Source of the DNA: Clostridia bacterium
GTDB taxonomy: Bacteria > Bacillota > Clostridia > Oscillospirales > CAG-272
Reading direction: 5' to 3'
Assembly (NCBI GenBank): GCA_017625065.1
Contig: JAGALS010000034.1
Coordinates: 1-35,525, forward strand
Length of the DNA: 35,525 nucleotides
This document shows, in pieces, positions 1 through 6,515 of this stretch. The notes beneath the pieces are model-generated. The model did no database searches and was not told the origin of the DNA. It was given only the letters and a program-made list of their open reading frames with translations. Position numbers and translations under genes: made by a program. Each line of letters starts with the position of its first letter. The stretch's first letter is position 1.

Positions 1-168
1 CGCCCCACACGGGGCGTTCTTTTTTGGTGCTCCTGCGGCTGACGAAAATTCCGAGAGACCGCAAAGCGGTCGGCGGAGGAAAGTCGCTTGCGACTTTCGC
101 GCAAGTCCTTTGGACTTGGCGCGGCGAGTAGGCGCAAAGCGCCGTCTCCGCAGGAGTTTGCACGCAAT
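1..168 (+). repeat. Hairpin-string intergenic repeat, full copy, with terminator
   Basis: Non-coding. It opens with an intrinsic terminator at 1-25 (arms CGCCCC and GGGGCG, then a T-rich tail). Next comes a potential multibranch structure: CTCCTGCGG at 30-38 is complementary to CCGCAGGAG at 148-156, and between them lie four small hairpins at 57-71 (GACCGC/GCGGTC, loop AAA), 80-97 (AAAGTCGC/GCGACTTT), 102-118 (CAAGTCC/GGACTTG) and 131-143 (GGCGC/GCGCC, loop AAA). Positions 1-78 recur exactly at 169-246. The window starts inside or at the edge of this element, so its true left end and the upstream gene it terminates cannot be seen. Confidence 0.75.
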
Positions 169-267
169 CGCCCCACACGGGGCGTTCTTTTTTGGTGCTC
201 CTGCGGCTGACGAAAATTCCGAGAGACCGCAAAGCGGTCGGCGGAGAAAAGCCGCTTTGCGACTTTT
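169..267 (+). repeat. Second, 3'-truncated copy of the hairpin-string repeat
   Basis: Positions 169-246 are an exact copy of 1-78, including the terminator hairpin at 169-184 with its T-rich tail to 193 and the GACCGC/GCGGTC hairpin at 225-239. The next hairpin (about 249-266) is recognisable but carries a C-A mismatch. The third and fourth hairpins and the closing strand of the outer stem are missing; the sequence runs instead into the promoter of the next gene. The short open frames across this region are by-products of the repeat. Confidence 0.75.
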
Positions 268-279
268 TTCTCGTTTTCC

Positions 280-308
280 TTGCTTTTTGTTTTTAGGAGT
301 GCTATAAT
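280..308 (+). promoter_or_regulatory. SigA-type promoter for the DUF554 gene
   Basis: TTGCTT at 280-285, a 17-nt spacer, then TATAAT at 303-308 preceded by TGC (extended -10). It lies 42 nt upstream of the start codon at 351 and just downstream of the truncated repeat and its terminator, so it would insulate the gene from upstream transcription. Confidence 0.7.
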
Positions 309-350
309 AATTCTTATCTACATCTCACGCGCGTGCGTAAAGGAGAAGCT

Positions 351-1130
351 ATGACGAATTGGGCTATATGGGGAACGCTGGTCAATACCTTCGCTGTGCT
401 TGGCGGTGCTTTTGTGGGACTTGCCATCAAGGTGATCGCTTCCCGTGCATCAAAAAAAGCAGAAGGGGAAGAAGCGCTTTTGCAGGACGGGGAAAAAGGC
501 AAGATCTCTCGCTTTGCCGAGCTGCCCTCCACCGTGCAAAAGGGACTTGGACTTTGTGTGCTTCTGATCGGTATTTTAGGTGCCGTTAAGGTGCAAAATA
601 TGTTGGTGATGATCGTTTCCGTGGTGCTTGGTGCCATCGTGGGCGTAGTGCTTGATCTTGACGGCCAGGTCAACCGTCTGGGCGCCTTTATCGAAAAAAA
701 GATGAAGGGCAGGGGCGGCAACGTGGCAGAAGGCTTTGTCACGGCGACACTGCTGTTCTGCGTGGGAGCGATGACCGTAACGGGCGCGATGGAAAGCGGC
801 ATTTTGCACGAGCATAGCACCTATTACGCCAAATCAATGCTGGATATGGTGTCTGCGGTGATCTTTGCATCCTCGCTTGGTATTGGCGTGGCATTTTCGG
901 CTGTCGGTGTGTTTGCTGTGCAGGGACTGCTTACCTTGGCGGCGGTGCTGGCGGCTGGCGCGATCCCCGTGGCGATCACGGGTGAAATGATCGCGGTCGG
1001 ATCACTGCTTGTGATCGCGATCGGCACAAATCTGCTTGGCATTACCAAGATCAAGGTGATGAATTATATCCCCGCAATGTTCTTTCCCATTGGGCTTTCC
1101 CCGTTGTTTGAATTACTTTCTCTTGCCTAA
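351..1130 (+). CDS. DUF554 family integral membrane protein (YdfK/YqgA-like)
   Basis: A predicted 259-residue, very hydrophobic protein of the DUF554 family, whose members (E. coli YqgA, B. subtilis YdfK) are inner-membrane proteins of unproven function. Visible features are an N-terminal glycine-rich helix (GTLVNTFAVLGGAFVGL), a long polar cytoplasmic segment around residues 32-60 rich in K and E, and then several membrane helices with glycine and alanine packing motifs, ending in the segment IPAMFFPIGLSPLF. The start at 351 is chosen because AAAGGAG lies at correct spacing; a GTG at 333 in the same frame has no such site. It is followed after 11 nt by the next gene, so the two are probably co-transcribed from the promoter at 280-308. 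Family assignment is by overall pattern; the transported substrate, if any, is unknown. Confidence 0.85.
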   Translation: MTNWAIWGTLVNTFAVLGGAFVGLAIKVIASRASKKAEGEEALLQDGEKGKISRFAELPSTVQKGLGLCVLLIGILGAVKVQNMLVMIVSVVLGAIVGVVLDLDGQVNRLGAFIEKKMKGRGGNVAEGFVTATLLFCVGAMTVTGAMESGILHEHSTYYAKSMLDMVSAVIFASSLGIGVAFSAVGVFAVQGLLTLAAVLAAGAIPVAITGEMIAVGSLLVIAIGTNLLGITKIKVMNYIPAMFFPIGLSPLFELLSLA

Positions 1131-1141
1131 GGAGAAGTTTT

Positions 1142-2221
1142 ATGAATCTGTTTCGATATTATCACTCGCCGGCGACCTTTGCATACAGTGACCGTGGCTT
1201 TACGGTGCAGATGATCCTGCCGGACGAGGAAAGAGATCTGGAAACGGTCGATCTCGCCTTTACTGTGGATGGGAACGGTCAAAGCGGCATGTTGCGTATG
1301 CTGCCCGTCGACGGGCTTGTTTTAGAAGAAAGCTTTTCGGTCTACGCGGCGACGGTCAGTGCTGATGCTTTGCGCGAGGGCGAGCGATTGACCTATCGAT
1401 TCTTGCGCGAGGGAGAGGAAAGCACCGAATATTCGGTTGCATTGACAGATGCTCCCGATCCAAGCAATGTGATCGAGCGTGCCGATCTCGCAGCACCTGC
1501 GATCCTGCCGATCGCGCCCTTTGGCAGAGTTCGCTTGGCAAGCGGAGATCTTTCCATCTGCTTTGCCGTTGCGGGCAGAGAACGCGATTTACCCACCGTT
1601 TACGTGAAGGAGGACGGAGCGTTTGTGCCATATGTGGCAGAGCCAAGCAAAGCGGGCGCGTATGCGGTCACCGTGCCATTTGAGCGCCTCTCCCGCATGA
1701 CAAGGCTGGAGTATTATATCGAGGCGAGAGGGGAGATCTATACCGCGTCTCTTGGAAATGCCGACGTGCCTTGCGTGACGCGCATTACCGATAACGCAGG
1801 TCCTGCAATTCTTTCCACCTATCCCACCGAGGGGCAGATGCTTGAAAATGAGAGAACCCCCGAGATCAAGCTGGAATATTTTGATATTTCGGGTGTGAAT
1901 TTAAAGACCTCGATCCTATGTGTGGATGGGCGCAACGTCAGCGCCGCCGCAAATTGGGAGCAAGGGTGTGTGACCTATCGCCCCGAAAAGGCGCTTGCCC
2001 TTGGCGAGCATACCCTTGAGGTCTCGTTGCGCGATAGACTCGGTAACCGCACCTATCAAAAGGTGACGTTTGTGATTGCTGACGGTACGGAGGGAAAGGC
2101 TCGGGCAGGTAGCAGGCTTGGCAGAAGGCTTTCCAAAATCCCAACAGTGCCGATACGGGCGGCAAAATTGATCGCGGGCGCTGTTTCGACCCTGAAGGAT
2201 ATTTTCTCCGCGAAGGAATAA
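1142..2221 (+). CDS. Unrecognised protein with tandem Ig-like beta-sandwich segments
   Basis: A 359-residue protein I do not recognise at family level. It reads as about three beta-sandwich modules: residues 1-120, 120-212 and 213-312. The third has the clearest bacterial Ig-like signature (PAILSTYPTEG, then SGV, VDGRNV, LGEHTLEVSLRDRLGNRT). The tail (about 325-359) is basic and amphipathic (RRLSKIPTVPIRAAKL). No signal peptide, lipobox or clear transmembrane helix is visible, which is odd for Ig-like modules that usually sit outside the cell. The start has a good AAGGAG site that overlaps the stop of the DUF554 gene (TAAGGAG), so the two genes form an operon and may act together at the membrane. 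Function unknown. Confidence 0.8.
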   Translation: MNLFRYYHSPATFAYSDRGFTVQMILPDEERDLETVDLAFTVDGNGQSGMLRMLPVDGLVLEESFSVYAATVSADALREGERLTYRFLREGEESTEYSVALTDAPDPSNVIERADLAAPAILPIAPFGRVRLASGDLSICFAVAGRERDLPTVYVKEDGAFVPYVAEPSKAGAYAVTVPFERLSRMTRLEYYIEARGEIYTASLGNADVPCVTRITDNAGPAILSTYPTEGQMLENERTPEIKLEYFDISGVNLKTSILCVDGRNVSAAANWEQGCVTYRPEKALALGEHTLEVSLRDRLGNRTYQKVTFVIADGTEGKARAGSRLGRRLSKIPTVPIRAAKLIAGAVSTLKDIFSAKE

Positions 2222-2282
2222 AACAAAAAAGAGGATCTGAAAGGGTGCCTCTCATAAAGCAGGGTTGACCTGCCTATACAGC

Positions 2283-2321
2283 AAACAGGACAGAGGAATT
2301 TACATTCTCTGTCCTGTTTTT
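2283..2321 (+). terminator. Intrinsic terminator after the Ig-like protein gene
   Basis: Perfect 13-bp arms (AAACAGGACAGAG at 2283-2295 and its complement at 2307-2319) with an 11-nt loop, followed by TT and further T residues. It lies 61 nt after the stop at 2221. The convergent minus-strand gene ends at 2395, and the left side is not T-rich on the minus strand, so the hairpin mainly serves the plus-strand operon. The remaining 70 nt to 2394 hold only a small GGCG/CGCC hairpin near 2354. Confidence 0.85.
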
Positions 2322-2394
2322 ACATAACGTATCGTATTTCGGGTGTACTGTAGGGCGGTAATGCGCCTTGTTTTACTGCCAAAGCGTAATGCCG

Positions 2395-3348
2395 TTATGC
2401 CTCAAAAAAAGCTTTGAGGAATTCATGCATACCGCCCTCATAGCAAGCTTCCGCCAAGAACTCGTTACCCTTTTGGTCGCCCCAGCTATAGTAAATAATC
2501 GTTCTACCCAGGTATTCACAAAGCTCCATATCGCTGTTGTTGACGTTTAAGGCAGCATCAATGCGCGATCGGTCTAACTGAGTAAGAAAGGGAGATCCGA
2601 TTTTTTTGTCTTCCGCGTCGTCATACATCAGCACCGGATTGACGGGGCTGTATTCCCAATTCTTCAGATCCTTTGAGCGCGCTATGGAGTTTGCATAGCG
2701 AGAATTCGGATATGCTTCCAGATAACCGACGTAATAATAAGGATCCCCTTCAAAGGTATAGAGTGAAGGACTGCCGGCATACCGCTTTTTCTGGAAAACG
2801 CAATCACTTGGAGTGAGTATCCAATTTGTCAGATCGCTCGATTGCAAAAAACGGAAGGTGAATGGCTTTCCACACTCCTCCTCGGGAGCGCTGATCTCGA
2901 TCAACAAGGTGTAAACGTCATTCATTTTAGCAATATTCATATTGTAGATCTTCCACCCGGGTAGATCAATGGACGAATACTGCTCCCAGTTGACAAGATC
3001 TGTGGAACGGTAGAAGACCAATCCATCGCTTCCCCAGTGTGCGCGTGAGCCCGTAACAACGTACATCACGCCGTTTTCCGTATATGGAAAGCCAAAGGTG
3101 TGACCCTCCGCGAAGCAGGGCGTTGCGGTGTTGGTTCTGACGTGTATAAATCTCAAGCACGGAAGATCATCGAGCTTTGACCAATCGGCGCGAGCATTCT
3201 GAGAAGTAAAGCTTTTTCTTCTCACGACCTCGAAACGATAAAGCTCTCCCCGATATACCAAGGGTGTTGTTTCCACAATGTTATTGCATTCTATAGTCCC
3301 CAGCTTACGAATGACGGGCTTTCGAGGGAAAGGTGCTTGATTATTCAT
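2395..3348 (-). CDS. Five-bladed beta-propeller glycoside hydrolase-like protein (GH43/GH32 superfamily type)
   Basis: A 317-residue cytoplasmic protein with no signal peptide. Three repeats of the type S-x-DL-x-NW (RSTDLVNWE, QSSDLTNWI, RSKDLKNWE) mark propeller blades of the kind seen in GH43, GH32, GH117 and GH130 relatives. The C-terminal stretch (NNSDMELCEYLGRT, YYSWGDQKG, FLAEACYEG) recurs, as far as I recall, in uncharacterised clostridial propeller glycosidases. I cannot assign catalytic acids or a substrate. The start at 3348 is preferred because AAAGGA precedes it at 7 nt; an in-frame ATG at 3369 has a crowded site. It follows four glycerophosphodiesterase genes on the same strand by 63 nt and is likely the last gene of that run. 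Membership in a propeller family is fairly sure; the enzymatic role is an inference. Confidence 0.75.
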   Translation of the reverse strand: MNNQAPFPRKPVIRKLGTIECNNIVETTPLVYRGELYRFEVVRRKSFTSQNARADWSKLDDLPCLRFIHVRTNTATPCFAEGHTFGFPYTENGVMYVVTGSRAHWGSDGLVFYRSTDLVNWEQYSSIDLPGWKIYNMNIAKMNDVYTLLIEISAPEEECGKPFTFRFLQSSDLTNWILTPSDCVFQKKRYAGSPSLYTFEGDPYYYVGYLEAYPNSRYANSIARSKDLKNWEYSPVNPVLMYDDAEDKKIGSPFLTQLDRSRIDAALNVNNSDMELCEYLGRTIIYYSWGDQKGNEFLAEACYEGGMHEFLKAFFEA

Positions 3349-3411
3349 TTTATCATCCTTTTTGCTCATTTTCCTGCTTTACCGCAGGTGTGTCTAAAGA
3401 TCCTTTTTTGA

Positions 3412-4137
3412 TTACTCCAAAATGTTGGAGCTGATGAAATCGACGCCCCAATCGGCAAGTTTTGCGGCGGTCTCGACGTCGTTGACCACCCACACGTTGA
3501 CCTTGATGCCCTTGCTGTGCATCAGGTCGACCTGCTCTTTGGTAAGCTTTTTGTGGCAGACGCCGAAATCAAGACGGTATTTGAGCATAGTGTCAAGAAA
3601 TTCATCAGTCAGCTCCCAGGCAAGCAGCTGCGCGCTTTGCTCGGGGTAAAGGGAGCGCAGCTTGATCAATTCCGGGGTGTTACCAAGGAAGGTGACGTGC
3701 TCCAGATAATCATAGCTGCGGATCGTTTCGCAGATCTCGCGCAGATCATCCTCCGTGGCACTGAACTTGATCTCAAGAAAAGCGTGCTTTTCATAGTTCT
3801 TGCAGATCATAACGTACTCTTCCATAGAGGCAAGCCGCAGGTCGTTTCGATCCTTCACCTTGGTTTGCGGAACATTCAAAAGCTTTAGTCCGCGCAAGGT
3901 GTCAAACGAGCTTTCGGCAATCACCAGCTTGTCGCCTGCCACGTATGCCGTATCTTTGTTGTGGCATACGATGTACTTGCCGTCTGCGGTTTTCATCACG
4001 TCACATTCGATCGCATGGTAGGAGCGATTGCCTGCGGCAACAAAGGCGGCAACGGTGTTTTCGGTCTCCAGAGAGCACGAGCCGCGATGCGCGACCATCA
4101 AGGGCTTGTTTTCGGCTTCAAATTTGATGGTGTTCAT
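3412..4137 (-). CDS. Glycerophosphodiester phosphodiesterase family protein, copy A (intact active site)
   Basis: A 241-residue single-domain GDPD (GlpQ/UgpQ-like TIM barrel), which normally hydrolyses glycerophosphodiesters to glycerol 3-phosphate and an alcohol. The expected residues are all present: His17-Arg18 (AHRG), Glu26 (ENT), Glu44 and Asp46 (IECD), His59 (VCHN), Glu122 and Lys124 (LEIK), and the C-terminal VNVWVVND strand. The usual HD after the second histidine is HN here. There is no signal peptide, so it is cytoplasmic. It starts 7 nt after the stop of copy B, and its ribosome binding site (TTGGAG) overlaps the end of copy B, so translation is likely coupled. It is the most diverged of the four copies and lies last in the array. 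Confidence 0.92.
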   Translation of the reverse strand: MNTIKFEAENKPLMVAHRGSCSLETENTVAAFVAAGNRSYHAIECDVMKTADGKYIVCHNKDTAYVAGDKLVIAESSFDTLRGLKLLNVPQTKVKDRNDLRLASMEEYVMICKNYEKHAFLEIKFSATEDDLREICETIRSYDYLEHVTFLGNTPELIKLRSLYPEQSAQLLAWELTDEFLDTMLKYRLDFGVCHKKLTKEQVDLMHSKGIKVNVWVVNDVETAAKLADWGVDFISSNILE

Positions 4138-4144
4138 AGTGGGA

Positions 4145-4873
4145 TCACTCCAAGATGTTCGAGGTGATCATATCAACGCCCCATTCGGCAAGCTGCTCGG
4201 CGGCTTCCTTCTCGTCGACCGTCCAGACGTTGACCTTGATGCCGTTTGCGTGGCAGTTGTCGATCAGCTCCTTGGTCGCCATCTTATAGTAAACGTCCAG
4301 ATCCAGATTTTCTGCCTTCAGCATCTCCATCCAGTTCATGGGTGCGCGCTTGCCAAGCAGGAACTGTGCCTGCTGATTGGGGTACTTGCGGCGCAGGAAG
4401 ACAAGATTATCGTAGCAGAAGGAAATAAAGATCACGTGATCGAGATAGCCGAGCTTGTCGATGATCTCGCAGATCTCATAAATATCCTCTTCCTCAAAGG
4501 CGTTCTTCAGCTCCAGAACGGCTTCCTTTCCGTAGTATTTGCAGATCGAGATGTACTCCTCAAGAGAGGGAAGCACAAGATCAGAGCGATCCTTTTGGTC
4601 GGTGTACTTATTGAGCAGTGTGAGACGACGGAGCGTATCGAAGGTGGATTTTTCCACGATCAATTCGTCAACGGCAACGCGGCCGGTGTTGTCGTCGTGA
4701 ATGATGATGTACTTGCCGTCCAAGGTCTTATGCACGTCGGTCTCAATGCCCCAGTAGGAGCGATTGCCCGCGGCAACGAAGGCGGCGTTGGTGTTCTCGC
4801 GCTCAAGACCGCTGCAACCGCGGTGCGCGACCATCAGGGGCTTGTTTTCAGCACAGATCTTAATGGTATCCAT
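4145..4873 (-). CDS. Glycerophosphodiester phosphodiesterase family protein, copy B (intact active site)
   Basis: A 242-residue GDPD paralogue. It keeps His17-Arg18, Glu26, Glu44, Asp46, His59, Glu121 and Lys123 (ELK), so it should be catalytically competent. It is much closer to copies C and D than to A; for example, the first ten residues differ from copy C only at position 8 (MDTIKIC-A/T-EN). Its leader (4874-4916) closely matches the leader of copy C (5679-5720), and the two start codons are exactly 805 nt apart, so gene and leader were duplicated as a unit. A small hairpin (ACCCCG/CGGGGT) in the leader is not followed by a T run, so it is not an obvious terminator. Confidence 0.92.
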   Translation of the reverse strand: MDTIKICAENKPLMVAHRGCSGLERENTNAAFVAAGNRSYWGIETDVHKTLDGKYIIIHDDNTGRVAVDELIVEKSTFDTLRRLTLLNKYTDQKDRSDLVLPSLEEYISICKYYGKEAVLELKNAFEEEDIYEICEIIDKLGYLDHVIFISFCYDNLVFLRRKYPNQQAQFLLGKRAPMNWMEMLKAENLDLDVYYKMATKELIDNCHANGIKVNVWTVDEKEAAEQLAEWGVDMITSNILE

Positions 4874-4949
4874 AACTTTATTTCCTTTCGGTTTTTAGAC
4901 CCCGTTTCGGGGTATTTTTATAAAATGTGAGATAGAAAAAGGGCGCATA

Positions 4950-5678
4950 TCATTCCAAAATGTTCGAGGTGATCATATCAACGCCCCAGGTGGCAAGCAG
5001 CTCGGCGCGTTCCTTGTCGTCAAGCGTCCAGACGTTGACCTTGATGCCATTTGCGTGGCACAGATCAAGAAGCTCCTTGGTCAGCGCCGTGTGAACGATA
5101 TCCAGATCGATATGATGGTCTTTTAGCATATTCAACCAATTGATGTGCATTCTGGCACCGGTCAGAAATTGCAGCGGCTGATTTGGATATTTGCGGCGCA
5201 AATAGATAAGCTGATCGAGGTTAAAGGAAATGATGATCGCCTGATCCAGATAATCGATTTCTTCAATGATCTCGCAGATCTCGTCCATATCCTGCTCCGT
5301 GAAGGAGGTGTTCAGCTCTACAACAGCTTTTTTTTCGTAATGCTTGCAGATAGAAAGATATTCGGAAAGGTCGGAGATCACAAGATCAGAGCGATCCTTT
5401 TTGTTTGTGTACTTATTCAGCAGCGTCAGACTGCGGAGCGTGTCGTAGGTGGAGGATTTCATTGTCAGATCGTCGATCGCAAGGCGGCCCGTTGTTTCAT
5501 CGTGAAAAACGACGTACTTGCCGTCCACGGTCTTAAACACGTCGGTCTCGATCCCAAAGTAGGAGCGATTTCCGGCGGCGATGAAGGCGGCGTTGGTGTT
5601 TTCAAGCTCAACGCCACTACAACCGCGGTGCGCGATCATCAAGGGCTTGTTTTCGGTACAGATCTTAATGGTATCCAT
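4950..5678 (-). CDS. Glycerophosphodiester phosphodiesterase family protein, copy C (Lys to Asn at active site)
   Basis: A 242-residue GDPD paralogue. His17-Arg18, Glu26, Glu44, Asp46, His59 and Glu121 are kept, but the lysine of the E-x-K motif is Asn123 (VELN). In characterised GDPDs this lysine sits in the active site near the bound phosphate, so activity may be reduced or changed. The ribosome binding site is AAAGGAAAT ahead of the ATG, nearly the same as in copy B. It lies between copies B and D on the same strand with about 78-nt gaps on each side. No signal peptide or membrane segment is seen, so it should be cytoplasmic. Confidence 0.9.
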   Translation of the reverse strand: MDTIKICTENKPLMIAHRGCSGVELENTNAAFIAAGNRSYFGIETDVFKTVDGKYVVFHDETTGRLAIDDLTMKSSTYDTLRSLTLLNKYTNKKDRSDLVISDLSEYLSICKHYEKKAVVELNTSFTEQDMDEICEIIEEIDYLDQAIIISFNLDQLIYLRRKYPNQPLQFLTGARMHINWLNMLKDHHIDLDIVHTALTKELLDLCHANGIKVNVWTLDDKERAELLATWGVDMITSNILE

Positions 5679-5756
5679 AACTTGATTTCCTTTCGGTTTT
5701 TACATCCCGTTCGAGGTGCTTTTTAGATGGAGCTGCATTAAATCAAGAAGGACTTA

Positions 5757-6482
5757 TCATTCCAAAATGTTGGTGGTGATCATATCGACGCCCAAAGCGG
5801 CAAGCTCCTCGGCGCGGTCCTTATCGTCCACAGTCCAAACGTTGACCTTGATGCCGTTTTCGTGGCACAGATCAAGGATCTCCTTTGTCAGACCTTTGTG
5901 GCACATATCCAAATCAAGCTTATATTCCTTCAGCATATTTAACCAATTTTCAGGAAGCTTGGAGTTGGTCAGAAACTGCAGGGGCAGATTGGGATACTTG
6001 TCGCGCAGGTGAATCAGCCGCTTGAAGTCTCCGGAAAGAAAAAGCACGTTATCAAGGCATTTTTCTTGTTCAATGATCTCACAGATCTCGTCAAGATCAA
6101 GGCTATTGGAGATTCCCATGTCCAGAACGGCCGTCTTTTCATAGTGCTGACAGATAGAGAGGTATTCCGAAAGAGAGGGGAGCACCAGATCGGCGCGGTC
6201 TTTTTCTCCACTGTACTTGTTCAGCAGTGTCAATTTGCGAAGTGTATCAAAGGTGGATTTTTCTATTTCCAGGTCATCGATCGCCAAACGAGTGGTGGTT
6301 TTGTCGTGAAAAAGAATATATTTTCCGTCAATTGTTCTGTGTACATCGGTCTCGATGCCAAAGTAGGAGCGATTTCCGGCGGCGATGAAGGCAGCGTTGG
6401 TGTTTCCAAGCTCAAGACCGCTACAGCCTTGGTGCGCGATCATCAAGGGCTTGTTTTCGGTACAGATCTTGATGGTATTCAT
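5757..6482 (-). CDS. Glycerophosphodiesterase-fold protein, copy D (degenerate active site, probable pseudoenzyme)
   Basis: A 241-residue GDPD paralogue with a full-length, open frame but several active-site losses: Arg18 is Gln (AHQG), Glu26 is Gly (LGNT), Glu121 is Asp and Lys123 is Gly (LDMG). His17, Glu44, Asp46 and His59 remain. Such a protein may still bind a phosphodiester or metal but is unlikely to be a normal GDPD. The frame is not broken and the remainder of the barrel is well conserved with copies B and C, which suggests selection for the fold or a recent change. It is the first copy after glnS (33-nt gap) and so would be transcribed first if the run is a single operon. Whether it is an enzyme, a regulator of its paralogues or on the way to decay cannot be decided here. 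Confidence 0.88.
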   Translation of the reverse strand: MNTIKICTENKPLMIAHQGCSGLELGNTNAAFIAAGNRSYFGIETDVHRTIDGKYILFHDKTTTRLAIDDLEIEKSTFDTLRKLTLLNKYSGEKDRADLVLPSLSEYLSICQHYEKTAVLDMGISNSLDLDEICEIIEQEKCLDNVLFLSGDFKRLIHLRDKYPNLPLQFLTNSKLPENWLNMLKEYKLDLDMCHKGLTKEILDLCHENGIKVNVWTVDDKDRAEELAALGVDMITTNILE

Positions 6483-6515
6483 AATATTCCTCTCGGTTAG
6501 AAGCCTTTGAAGTGA

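Noticed and set aside
2396..3369. Earlier ATG at 3369 as start of the propeller protein.
   Set aside because: The ATG at 3348 has better ribosome-site spacing; the extra residues (MSKKDDK) carry no family signal.
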